This document shows positions 1 through 8,500 of a stretch of DNA of 17,729 bases, piece by piece. Position numbers and translations under genes: made by a program. This DNA comes from Coemansia sp. RSA 1804 (taxonomy: Eukaryota > Kickxellomycota > Kickxellomycetes > Kickxellales > Kickxellaceae). Location: the NCBI GenBank assembly GCA_027578815.1, contig JANBTH010000421.1, positions 1 through 17,729 on the forward strand. Reading direction: 5' to 3'. The number at the start of each line of letters is the position of its first letter. Within the stretch, counting starts at the first letter, position 1. Below the pieces are notes generated by a model. It did not search any database. It was given only the letters and a program-made list of their open reading frames with translations, and was not told the DNA's origin.

Positions 1-1094
1 TAGCAAAGCAACCCAGCGCCCCCTTTTTTTCTGTCAGCCTACAAAGGCCCGCTTTCCATCTGCGCCCCCCTCTCTCTCTTTCTCACCCCGCGCTCATGGC
101 ACGGGTGCGCTGGGCTACTAGCTGCGGCCATGGCGAGGGAAAAGCAACAGGGCACCAGTCTGTATGTTCGCTGTAGCCTCACTGTACTTGAGCAAAAAAT
201 GGCGAAATAGTCAACCCCCATTGTTCTCTGCCAGACATCTTGAAGCGGGAGTGTCAGAGCCATAAAAGGGAAAAACTCTAGCCAAACCGCATCTGTGCTT
301 GAATCACGGCAATAAAGTTCAGACACATGCATGCTTTTTGTATTGAAAGCCCGGACATCAGCAGCCTAAATTTGCATGATCAGTGCCGTGTAGTGCGTAA
401 ATTCCTTTTGTGTATATAGCCCTTTTTCGGGTATAAATTCTATCTGCGTAAATATGCTTGTCAGCACAAATATATTACTTTTCCCTCTGCCAACGCATTT
501 GTTTGCCAGAGCAGCGCTATCAGCCAGATAAGAAAGAGCTTGTTTTGCGTCTTTAGCGTACTCGCAAAGAACGCTGATACCAGCCCTTTGGCGCTCTTGA
601 CCTCCAGACAATACAATACAATAAAAGCTATGTGTGGCTGGATGAGACACCTTGTCAGAAGGTGACGGGTTGGTTAAACGGGGCGCGAAAAATACAAATA
701 AAGCAGATAAGCCAGGGTGTATGGTGCTTTTTTGACTATCGGTTTCTGCTTGAGGCATTTTTTCTAGCCTGTCACATGTACAGTGAGCAAGCATCTCCTT
801 CCACATTTGGCATTTATAGTATGTACACTCTGACTGTAGATTTACTCACAAGACTGTTGCTGAACTCGCATAGCACGATGCAACCAATACTTCCAATTAA
901 AGAAAACAAATGTTCCCTTTTCCCTAAAGAAGCTGAAAGAAAAAAGTAGTAAACAGCAACGATGTATGCATGTCCAATTCTGTGGTTCGATGAGCTCTGA
1001 AAGTATACACATGCATTCAGCGCTACACATGTGTATGCACCGTTTGCTGGTAATGCCATTGCACAATAGCGCTACATGCCAAATACATATTTCG

Positions 1095-1142
1095 AATTAC
1101 AATTACAATTGCTATCGCTATTGCTATTGATTTTGATATTAT
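1095..1142. repeat. degenerate hexanucleotide array
   Basis: About eight consecutive 6-nt units drift from AATTAC, AATTAC, AATTGC through TATCGC, TATTGC, TATTGA to TTTTGA and TATTAT. The period is visible by eye. It is non-coding and probably a decayed microsatellite. Confidence 0.5.
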
Positions 1143-1155
1143 TGTTATTAAGGTG

Positions 1156-1174
1156 TTTTACAGAGTCTGTAAAA
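1156..1174. repeat. 19-bp perfect palindrome
   Basis: TTTTACAGA, a single G, then TCTGTAAAA form a perfect inverted repeat with a one-base centre. A second short inverted pair, ATTTAC/GTAAAT separated by 4 nt, lies about 10 nt downstream. This fits a dimeric protein-binding site or cruciform. The centre is too tight for an RNA hairpin without opening inner pairs. Confidence 0.55.
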
Positions 1175-1266
1175 ATAAGAGTATTTACACCTGTAAATGT
1201 TCTACTATACTGTCAAAAAGCTAAAATAATAAAACGGTGTATTGTCTAATCTGTCATTTAAAATAG

Positions 1267-1303
1267 TGCCGCTGATCTGGTAAAAGATGCCAGATCAGCG
1301 GCA
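1267..1303. repeat. perfect 14-bp inverted repeat (hairpin)
   Basis: The arms 1267-1280 (TGCCGCTGATCTGG) and 1290-1303 are exact reverse complements, separated by a 9-nt loop (TAAAAGATG). The stem is G/C-rich inside a strongly A/T-rich spacer. It lies about 200 nt beyond the stop of the cysteine-rich micro-ORF on the minus strand, so a 3'-end RNA structure is possible. A remnant of a small inverted-repeat element is an alternative. No target-site duplication was noticed. Confidence 0.7.
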
Positions 1304-1503
1304 AGATAAAGATGGATAGAACAGCATAAATGCTTAACGCAGCAACAACAACGGCAACGCCAACAATGGACGGCTGCTTATTTTTCTTTTTACGATCTAT
1401 GGATTTCTATTTAGCACATTGCCTCGTTTCTTGAAGGGTATTGACACAGCCCAGTGGTTGACAATTTTTTTAGTGTGTGGAGGGATCGAAGCAATCGCCA
1501 GAG

Positions 1504-1611
1504 CTAATTAGTATCGGGATTGCATGTGAGGCCGTGTTTGCACAGGTAGCATGGACAGGGACGATCGTAGCACACGAAGGCTGGGGTGGTAGTAGAAGTT
1601 GGAGCACACAT
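1504..1611 (-). CDS. candidate 35-aa cysteine-rich micro-protein, metallothionein-like
   Basis: This 35-codon ORF starts at ATG 1611 and stops with TAG at 1504-1506. It has six Cys, at residues 2, 14, 19, 21, 24 and 30. The core PCPCYLCKHGLTC contains a CxC and a CxxC spacing of the kind that binds Cu or Zn in fungal metallothioneins. The ATG has A at -3 and is the first ATG downstream of a good TATA box (1726-1733), giving a leader of at most about 110 nt. Several codons are C- or G-ended (TTC, GTG, TAC, CTG, CAC, GGC, CTC), as in the long genes nearby. I recognise no homologue. It could be a real metallothionein-like peptide, the last exon of a longer gene, or a chance ORF. A 202-codon overlapping frame on the same strand covers the promoter and is less likely. 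Confidence 0.4.
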   Translation of the reverse strand: MCAPTSTTTPAFVCYDRPCPCYLCKHGLTCNPDTN

Positions 1612-1725
1612 TTTTTTGCAGGAATTTGCTTGTAAGATCGGTCTATTACAACGAGAACAATGAAAACAAAGATGGTATAGCTACAATAATAGAACTGGGA
1701 GAAAAGAGACAGCCGAGCAGATTGC

Positions 1726-1733
1726 CTTATATA
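1726..1733 (-). promoter_or_regulatory. TATA box for the cysteine-rich micro-ORF
   Basis: Read on the minus strand this is TATATAAG, followed by a pyrimidine-rich stretch (CTGTCTCTTTTCTCCC) suited to transcription initiation. There is no ATG until 1611. I saw no clear metal-response motif upstream. Confidence 0.45.
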
Positions 1734-2562
1734 CGAATATCTCCAAGTACCCAAAGGCAAATAAAACAAATAATGAAGGAGAGAAATATCGTCTGGATGC
1801 ACTTGCTGGGCAATCCCTGTCTCATCAATTTCAACCATCACAAATCGCAAACACAGCATGAGACGACAGCTGTAAGAAGCATCAGAAAATAAAGAAAAGC
1901 AAGCAACATCCAACATATTTTCAGACAAAATGTAGATCGCCACCGCCACAAAAGCGCAAAAGCATGTTTTGAATGTGATTGATATTTCCAGACCACAAGC
2001 AACGCCAGAGCAGAAGCAGATGGATATATGGTATGGTTTGGCGGGCCAAGACCATATTCTTTCTTGCTCTCTCTCCAATTTATCCTTTTTCGGCAGACAG
2101 AGTATTTATCTGTCACTTGAAAAAGGGGCGCCACACAACAGCTCTCCCCAGCCAAGATGCATATATTGAGCGTCAAGTGGCTGCTTGCGGGCTTCAATGC
2201 TAACACCGCAGGCGCTCTTTTTTTTTGGGGGGGGGAATATTTATTGTAAATAAACCGCCAGCAAATGGTATGTGGCTTTTTGCGCTTCTCAAAGCAACAA
2301 CAAGCTCTTGGTCTCCGCCGGAAAAGGATATATTTAAAATAAATGTGTTTGTTGCTGGTAGCTCACATTTGGGAAATAAAGTGATGAACCATTAGTTTCA
2401 TGTCATAAATCAAACAACGTCCAAAGCTGTGAAAAGCAAGAAAATATTATGAAATGTTAGGGAAAAGAAGAGTATGAACAGAGAAAAAAAGCGCTTGCGA
2501 ATCAAATCAATCTGGCAGCCATGGAAGAATAGATGAAAGGAATTAAGATTACGATGATCGAC
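1734..2562. other. spacer downstream of the bZIP gene
   Basis: No supported gene lies here. The part next to 2563 should hold the 3' UTR and polyadenylation region of the bZIP gene, which is transcribed leftward. The rest is upstream sequence of the micro-ORF at 1504-1611. Frames present are short or low-complexity. Confidence 0.5.
2218..2235. repeat. T9-G9 homopolymer junction
   Basis: Nine T are followed directly by nine G. It is non-coding. Such runs are mutable and error-prone in sequencing, so the exact lengths should not be trusted. Confidence 0.6.
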
Positions 2563-4008
2563 TTAGAGCGCAAACGAGGGCGAAGTGGCAGCCTGGGCGG
2601 CCAGGCGCCTCTCGTACTCCTCCATGCGCTGCGCCATGACAGCCCTTTCAGACTCCATATCGGCAACCAGCTGCGAAAGCTTGCTGTTCTCGGTTTCCAG
2701 CTCCGACACGCGGGACTCGAGCGTCTCAATGCGCAGGATCTTGCGCATACGCGAGCGACGAGCAGCATCGGTGTTCTTCTTGCGCTTCAGCGCTGCCGCA
2801 TCAAGAGACTGGCAATGGGCATCATTCTCCTCCTCCGCCTCATCAATGGGCTCTGCTGCCATCGCATCGGCGGCAGCAGACTCTGGACTGGCGTCCTCCT
2901 CGGCAAAGTCGCACGAAGTAGCGGCATCGTCTGACTGCTGGGCACAGCTGTCGCCCATGAGCTCGGCAAGAATCTTCTCCTTCTGCTTCGAGTTAGAGGT
3001 GCGACGACGCTTCAGCGCAAGCTGCGGAGGCAGCGACGCAAGGAACTCGGTATCGCGACGCTTGCGCTGCTCTTCAACGCTTAGTCCATCGAGATCCACG
3101 CTCGCATCAAACTCAGACGCAGCAGCAGCAGCAGAAGCTGCGTGATGGTCGCTGGGCTTTGCAGCCTTAGACTTGGGCTTGCTCTTGGGCTTAGTAGCCT
3201 TCTTGATGGCACGGACGGGAGCAGCTGCAGTCTTGGGCGGCTCCACAAAGTCCGCACGAGTAGCAGTCGCTGTAGCAGGTGAGCCGCTGAACAGGCTAGA
3301 GATATCGGCAGTCCAGTCAACAGCGTCTGGCGCAGCGGTGGAAGGCAGCTGAAGCGACGCCAACGAGGCAGAGCGCTTCGGTGCAGCCACCGGCTCCAGC
3401 GCAGCTTCTGGCGAAGCAAGAGAGCTCGACAGACCGGCCGCAATCTCCGGAAACAGCGCCGCAGCATAGTCGGCCACAGTCAGAACACCAGGAAACATGC
3501 GCGTCTGCTGCTGAGGCGACACGGAAGCAGCGGGCGTCGCAGCCGCAGAGGTAGCTTGCAGAGTGCTGGCAATGCTCAGCGCAAGGTCGTTGGCAATGAG
3601 CGGAGAGCTGCCTGCAGACAGAGCAGACGATGGTGGACTAAGCGATGGCGCGGCAGAGTAGGCGCCAAAGGAAAAGTGCGGCGCAGAAGTGGCAGCAGCA
3701 AGCAGCGCATTCTGGCCCATGTCAGGCGAGGCAATGGCAGTGGAGGGCGGAGTGACAGCTGAGGCGATCCAGTCCTCAAACATCGTCTGCTGGGTGTCTG
3801 GATACGTCCAGGTCTCGTAGCTATCAGCCCACGGCGGCATAATGTAGGCGTTGGTTCCGTCGTGCTGCGAAAGCGCAGGAGCCGGCTGAGCGGCATCAAC
3901 AAGCGAGAAGATCTTGTCCATATTTCTTGGTTTTCTGGAAATAACAGTGGTGGTCTGTAAAGAGGCTGCAGTGATAGCAGATGGTTGTGGCTTGGCAAAG
4001 CGAGGCAT
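2563..4008 (-). CDS. bZIP transcription factor, Gcn4/CpcA-like
   Basis: This encodes a 481-aa nuclear activator. The bZIP domain is C-terminal, residues about 403-470. Its basic region ALKRKKNTDAARRSRMRK has the N-x-x-A-A-x-x-S-R signature (N412, A415, A416, S419, R420) with the NT(D/E)AARRSR spelling typical of Gcn4 and CpcA. The zipper follows as L430, L437, L444, M451, M458. VDWTADISSLF (230-240) resembles the Trp/Phe/Leu activation motifs of Gcn4. A Lys/Pro-rich stretch (270-285) and a second basic patch (315-345) are probable nuclear-localisation or DNA-contact segments. The middle is Ala/Ser-rich and disordered. VTPPST (85-90) could be a Cdc4-type phosphodegron (weak). ATG 4008 (ACC before it) is the first in frame; M30 (MDKIFSLVD) is an equally good start. 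The family activates amino-acid biosynthesis genes at TGACTCA sites. Candidate uORFs precede it. The family call is firm; orthology to GCN4 is inferred. Confidence 0.9.
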   Translation of the reverse strand: MPRFAKPQPSAITAASLQTTTVISRKPRNMDKIFSLVDAAQPAPALSQHDGTNAYIMPPWADSYETWTYPDTQQTMFEDWIASAVTPPSTAIASPDMGQNALLAAATSAPHFSFGAYSAAPSLSPPSSALSAGSSPLIANDLALSIASTLQATSAAATPAASVSPQQQTRMFPGVLTVADYAAALFPEIAAGLSSSLASPEAALEPVAAPKRSASLASLQLPSTAAPDAVDWTADISSLFSGSPATATATRADFVEPPKTAAAPVRAIKKATKPKSKPKSKAAKPSDHHAASAAAAASEFDASVDLDGLSVEEQRKRRDTEFLASLPPQLALKRRRTSNSKQKEKILAELMGDSCAQQSDDAATSCDFAEEDASPESAAADAMAAEPIDEAEEENDAHCQSLDAAALKRKKNTDAARRSRMRKILRIETLESRVSELETENSKLSQLVADMESERAVMAQRMEEYERRLAAQAATSPSFAL

Positions 4009-4035
4009 GGTTGGTATTCCTTTGCTGGGTAAACT

Positions 4036-4140
4036 TCAATGAATCAAAAAGCACGAGTAGTAGATGCAGTCACACTCGGTGGTGGTGGTGGGTTGCTTGT
4101 GTGTCCGAAGACATTCTGTTAATGTTACAAACGACGCCAT
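4036..4140 (-). promoter_or_regulatory. candidate upstream ORF 2 of the bZIP gene (34 codons)
   Basis: ATG at 4140 opens 34 codons ending at TGA 4036-4038, 27 nt before the main ATG and without overlapping it. The peptide contains a Thr run and ends ...YYSCFLIH. If transcribed, ribosomes initiating here would have little distance to reinitiate at 4008, as with inhibitory uORFs of Gcn4-family genes. The transcript start is unknown: a TATA-like word at 4191-4198 would place it close to this ATG. Confidence 0.4.
4070..4114 (-). promoter_or_regulatory. candidate upstream ORF (14 codons) overlapping uORF 2
   Basis: ATG at 4114 opens 14 codons, including four His in a row, and stops at TGA 4070-4072. 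It uses a different frame inside uORF 2. It is short enough to be chance, but adds a further decoy start to the leader. Confidence 0.3.
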
Positions 4141-4190
4141 AATGAACAAAATGTTCGATAGGGCGCAAGGTTTGTATACTATATCAGACT

Positions 4191-4198
4191 ATTATATA
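4191..4198 (-). promoter_or_regulatory. TATA-like element upstream of the bZIP gene
   Basis: The minus strand reads CCTATATAATAG here. It is the TATA-like word nearest to the coding start. Others lie at about 4275-4295 and 4346-4360, so the start site cannot be fixed from sequence. Confidence 0.3.
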
Positions 4199-4218
4199 GG
4201 GTATGTTAGGTAAGATGA

Positions 4219-4242
4219 TGTCAAGCGGGGGTACGCTTGACA
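4219..4242 (-). repeat. 9-bp stem hairpin beside uORF 1
   Basis: TGTCAAGCG and CGCTTGACA are exact inverted copies around a 6-nt loop. In minus-strand RNA the stem begins two nucleotides after the stop codon of the 6-codon uORF at 4245-4265. It could slow scanning or reinitiating ribosomes if it is inside the leader. Confidence 0.5.
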
Positions 4243-4244
4243 GT

Positions 4245-4265
4245 TTAGAAGAAACGAGCAGCCAT
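4245..4265 (-). promoter_or_regulatory. candidate upstream ORF 1 of the bZIP gene (6 codons)
   Basis: ATG at 4265 gives MAARFF and then TAA. It lies 104 nt before uORF 2. A very short first uORF followed by a longer one is the layout used by GCN4, cpc-1 and ATF4 for delayed reinitiation. It matters only if transcription starts upstream of 4265. Confidence 0.35.
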
Positions 4266-4583
4266 CGTGGCTATATTATGCTCGTATAAATCTTCTAAAA
4301 AGGGGGGTTAAAAGGCAGATGAGCTGCAAGAAAGCCAAGGCACCAGGGAAGATATAAAGATATGGTGCAATAGATAAAATAGAATAGATAATAGTGGGCT
4401 TTGGAGGAAACGTGCGCTCAGACCTGTGACAGTTCAAGATGATTGCGCAATAGAGTATGAGCCAGCAAGAGTGCAAACGAAAATGGCAAAATAAAATTTT
4501 GGAGCCTGTGATAAGTGGGAAAATAAATTGATTCAGGAGCGATAGAGAAAAGAGAGATAGGAAAGGGGAAAAGAAAAAGATTT

Positions 4584-4590
4584 TGAGTCA
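4584..4590. promoter_or_regulatory. TGAGTCA AP-1/Gcn4-type site
   Basis: This is a perfect consensus for Gcn4/CpcA binding, about 580 bp upstream of the bZIP start codon. It also sits 18 bp before a plus-strand TATATAAAG (4609-4617), so it may instead serve a rightward promoter. It is the only perfect TGAGTCA/TGACTCA I noticed in the window. Autoregulation through such sites is known for CpcA-type factors. Confidence 0.45.
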
Positions 4591-5180
4591 CTAGAGGAGG
4601 GCGACAGGTATATAAAGTCCTGCGGAAGAAAGGAGGAATAGGGATGAAAAAGTGCGTTTTGGATCTTTTCCCCTCTTCTCTTCGCCAAAAAGCAGGCAGG
4701 CCCCAAAAAAAGAGGGCGGCCGAGCATAATGGAGGAAAGGAGATTTTCTGTAGGTGGCAGCGGAGGCGCTCGATGCACGCAGCAGTGGCTGGCTAGCTGC
4801 TAGACGGCGGTCGGGCTGTTGTGCTGTGCTGTGCTGAATGCCGCCCACGCTCGGCCGCAGAAGCGCATTCACAGCCTGTTTGCGGAAAGATGTGAATCAT
4901 TAAGCCGGCTTACCCTTCTTCCGCTCTGCCCAGTCTCATTCTTTTTTGTTTTTATTTTTCCCCAAAAAATTTTTCTTTTTCTGCTCCTCTCAGACTCTGC
5001 ATCCAGCCAATCACCGCGGCCATGTCAAAGGCAAAGGGAAGAAAGCTAGAGCCCATGATGGCCGCGATTGTCAATGCGAAAAAGCGTCTTTCTGTCCAGA
5101 CAAGCGGGACAGCCTTTTTCACCTGCTATTTTTTATGGCTGCCACTTCTGGGAGACCGTCAAGGCACGCCAGTCGAAAAA

Positions 5181-5188
5181 TATAAAAG
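5181..5188 (+). promoter_or_regulatory. TATA box with upstream CCAAT, unassigned
   Basis: TATAAAAG at 5181 is preceded by CCAAT at 5007-5011. Only short frames follow before the converging 3' end of the telobox gene, so any transcript would run antisense to it. This is a sequence-level suggestion only. Confidence 0.25.
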
Positions 5189-5508
5189 AACGAGCCACCA
5201 CCGTCCTACCCTGGAAAGCGCAAAAAGACAGTTTGGCTGATCGATTTCGCAGTCTGAGACAAACCTGTTTCATATACAGCACATCCATCTATCCACACGT
5301 TTCAACCACTGCAATCTCCTGATTCTGATCGAGGATGCGTGTAGACAGAACAAACGTGCGCTGATTAAAACTGCCAATCATACAGATCAAGTCAGCGCTT
5401 GATTACAAGTATCATTTGAATGAGGAAATATATATATTATATAAACGATGTAACTCCAGCAATAGACAAAAGCATAGAACGCGAGAATGCCCTGTTTGCA
5501 GACTCACA

Positions 5509-8500
5509 TCACAGATGGCCGGTCGCGTGGTAGAAGGGACCAAGCGGCTTGCCCTCGCGCATAAGGCGTATCTTTATGTTGCGCGCCTTGTCCTTGAGGT
5601 TCACGCTGTTTCGCTTGGCAAGTACGTGGTCAACAATGCCGCGGGGCCCGTGGTCGCGAAGAATCTCCTTCCACGCATTGCCGTACTTGTGTATTGCGCG
5701 CACAAAGCACTCCTCCTCTTCCGGCGTCCATCGGATGCGATGCTGGGCTGTTGACCTCCTGGACCTCTGCGGCATCCGCCCGTTCACCAGCCTGTGCCCG
5801 CCACTGAAATACTCGTCATCCGTCTCTTCATGCCTGGCCGGAGCAGGCCGGATTGGACGGTACTGCCCAAGCCTTCCACGCGTGTCTCTCTCGCTAGTGC
5901 TGCTTGCGGATGCCAGCCGCCTCCGCCGCCGCCCGTCTGCTGCTGCTGCTGCTCTGTCATCTCCAGAATCCTCAGGCTCGGAAAGCTCGTCGGCTGACTG
6001 AGTGAACTGAACGGGGACATGCGACTGTATAAGATCCGAAATATCCTCCGCTGAAATCCCGCGTCTTCCCTGAAACTCGTTGCCATCCGACGATTCCAAC
6101 CTTAGCGGATGATATCTAACTCCCTTGGATTTTGGCGTTCCCTTGGAGCCATTCAGGATCCGCTGTAGCATCTCATCATCTGCAGATCCGTTCCTTCCAT
6201 AGTGTCCGTTTTCTCCTGCCGCTCCTACTTCAGGCGACTCGATATCGGCTTGTTCGTCGCCACTGCCTTCAAAGCCGCCATTCTCCCTTCCCAATGACAC
6301 GCGCCGCCTCTTTGCTCGTAATCTGGTGCGCATAGGAGTAGAGTCACTTGATCTCAGCCTGCCAATGCGCTGCTCATCGTCGCTGTGGTCTTCCTCCCGG
6401 TCGCCACCGCTTTCATCAATCTGAAGCCGGAACTCTTCATTGTCATCGATTGTCTCTGGTAGCTTTTCCATCTGCACAGGTAATGCAAGCTGTGGCCTCT
6501 CAGACATGCGTGTCCTCGTGGATGGCTTTGACACATCGATTATTTCTGCGTCGATCTTTGACATCAGCTCGTCTAGATGAATGTCGGACAGTGCATCGCG
6601 AAGCAACACTGCAACGCGCCGTTCCTCCAAAAACGACAAATCAATGGTAATGTCTTCGTTGTCGCTTTCGTTGACCTCAAGCCCATTGGCTTCAGGCGCT
6701 GCTACTGGTTCGACTGCTGCTGATGATGACTTTGTTGTTGTTGTTGTTGGAACGGCAGGTCTCTTCTCGCGTGGGGTCTTGAATATAGTAACCTCAAAGT
6801 CCCCGCGCATAGGGCTTTCTCCAAACTCCCCTGAATAATCTTTAGTATGCTCGATCTCGCCTAATTCATCATTTCTAGCAGCAGCAGCATCCCCGGCGAT
6901 ATCAAGTTCAAAATCGTCACCATCTAACTCCTTCTCAGCAACCGACTTCGCAATGGTGCAAGGCGCACTCTCCACCACTTTTGCAACGCAATATTCCGCT
7001 AGTGATATCCACAGCCTGCTCAATGGATACTGCGACCGAGTGATGTTCAATTTGCCACCGGATATTTTGCTGAGACGCTGGTTGACTTCTGAGCGGTACA
7101 TGGCTACACCTTGGGCGTCAAAAGACTGAGAATTCTCGTCCATGCCATCAGCGCGTGGATAGATGGCCAAAAGCATTTCGATTGGGTCATTGCTGGTGCT
7201 TCGTTCGTGCTCAATAATCTCTTGCAGGGTTGCCTCGTCGGTTGCCGAAAGCAACCACACTTGTGTTTGCATATCAACAAGCAAACTGAGTGTGTCGGCG
7301 TTACGTCTGTTGAGAGGGACAATGTGCTCAAAAAACGCCTTGACTGCCGCCTTTAGTCCGAGACTGGCGACCATGCGCTCGTGGTTAGGCATAATATGCG
7401 CGGTGGTTTCGGTAATAACGGTCTGCGGCCGAAAGACAAGCAGTGCAAACGTGGCAACGTTGATGCGATCAAGGCTCGTAAACCACCTTTCGATACTTGG
7501 CTCGTCATCTGGCCGATGCTTGTTCTCCAAGAACATATCGCCAGTAAAGTGGTTCCTCCGATACAGCACATGTTCGCGAGCCAAACAGTCAAGTCGCTGC
7601 ATCGCTGCATCGGCCTCATCGGCAGACTCCGTCTCCAGGCGTCCAGCACCGGCCAGACCAATTGCAAAAGAGCTTTTGATAAGCAGATCAGCTGCACCAA
7701 TCTCGCTGAGAATGCGGTCTGACATGTAGTCAAGCACCGCAAGATCTGCAGCAGTGCCGCGACTGCCAAGCGGCTGACTGCTCCTCCGGCCCTCGTCATC
7801 TTGGATATGCTGCTCATACACGCCTATTTGCGCCATCTGGCCGCGATCGAGCAGTGGTTCGGTAGCATTAAGTCTAGCAATGATGCTGATAGCGGATCCG
7901 TTTGTTTCAGGAAGCGTTAGGTTGGCAGAGTTGTCTGTTTCCTTACTTTGCTGCGCAGGTTCTGAATGCTCGCTTCCGCTGGAACTGCTCTTATCACCGT
8001 CTTCGCTGCTGGTGCTGCTGCTGCCAGCGATGCTGCTTGCGACGCTGCTGATAGCACTGCTGCCATTGTCGCTTTCTTCCTTGACACCTTCTTCAACGCT
8101 ACCAAGACCGTTGCCACCATTGCTGCTGGCCTTCTTGCTCTCTTTGGCGCCCTCGCTTGGTTCTAGTACTTCCTTTACACCGTTTCCATTAGACAGTGCG
8201 GATGCAGCCTCTGGTTCTGTTGTGACATCTTCCTGTTTCTGGTGGGTTTTTGTAATGTGGTCATCTTGTTCTTCCCTATGCGTGGTAAGGATAGAAATTA
8301 AGGGCGTTTCTTCCTCCAATTGCTGTTCCTGCTGTTCCTGTTTCTGCTTCTGCTGCTTGCTCTCCGCGTCCATGCCTTTTGTATCTGAAGATTCAGTACC
8401 CTTACGCAGCCTTCCGCGCCCTCTCTTTGGAAGAACACCACCTCGGGCTCTCGTTCCACGGGCACGAACATTTGCGCTCTGCGACTTTGCCCGTGGGTTA

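Larger units (their letters stand above)
1..1266. other. gene-free or unassigned left flank
   Basis: No recognisable protein, tRNA or rRNA gene was found here. Open frames on the minus strand (39-332, 97 codons; 366-806, 146 codons) begin with ATG but match nothing I know. The sequence is A/T-rich, with a short AATAC-type repeat near 608-622 and several TATA-like words. The left edge, with its C and T runs, could be the promoter or 3' end of a gene outside the window. Confidence 0.5.
4266..5508. other. spacer between the bZIP and telobox genes
   Basis: No gene is supported. The left part is the bZIP promoter region; the right part should include the 3' UTR of the telobox gene. A polypurine stretch (about 4540-4585), a pyrimidine-rich stretch (4910-4995) and a TGTGC pentamer repeat (4820-4837) are present. 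A frame at 5022-5240 (72 codons) opens with ATG but resembles nothing known. Confidence 0.5.

Noticed and set aside
39..332. 97-codon minus-strand ATG frame near the left edge
   Set aside because: No known motif and no coding-like codon pattern; probably chance.
980..995. GGTTCGATGAGC resembling a tRNA B box
   Set aside because: It does not fit GGTTCGANNCC, and there is no A box or cloverleaf around it.
1470..2078. 202-codon minus-strand frame
   Set aside because: Low-complexity, Cys/Leu-rich translation with no recognisable motif; it spans the TATA box and leader of the better-supported cysteine-rich ORF in another frame.
2457..2462. TTAGGG hexamer, a possible telobox-protein target
   Set aside because: Single isolated copy, expected by chance in a window of this size.
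2533..3145. Frames of 60-186 codons antisense or out of frame to the bZIP gene
   Set aside because: Shadows created by the G+C-rich codon bias of the bZIP gene; they have no domain of their own.
4820..4837. A 19-nt repeat shared, inverted, with about 12099-12117
   Set aside because: Both are low-complexity AGCAC pentamer runs; independent microsatellites explain the match.
5022..5240. 72-codon plus-strand frame beginning MSKAKGRKLEPMM
   Set aside because: Resembles no family, and the TATA box at 5181 lies inside it; left unannotated.
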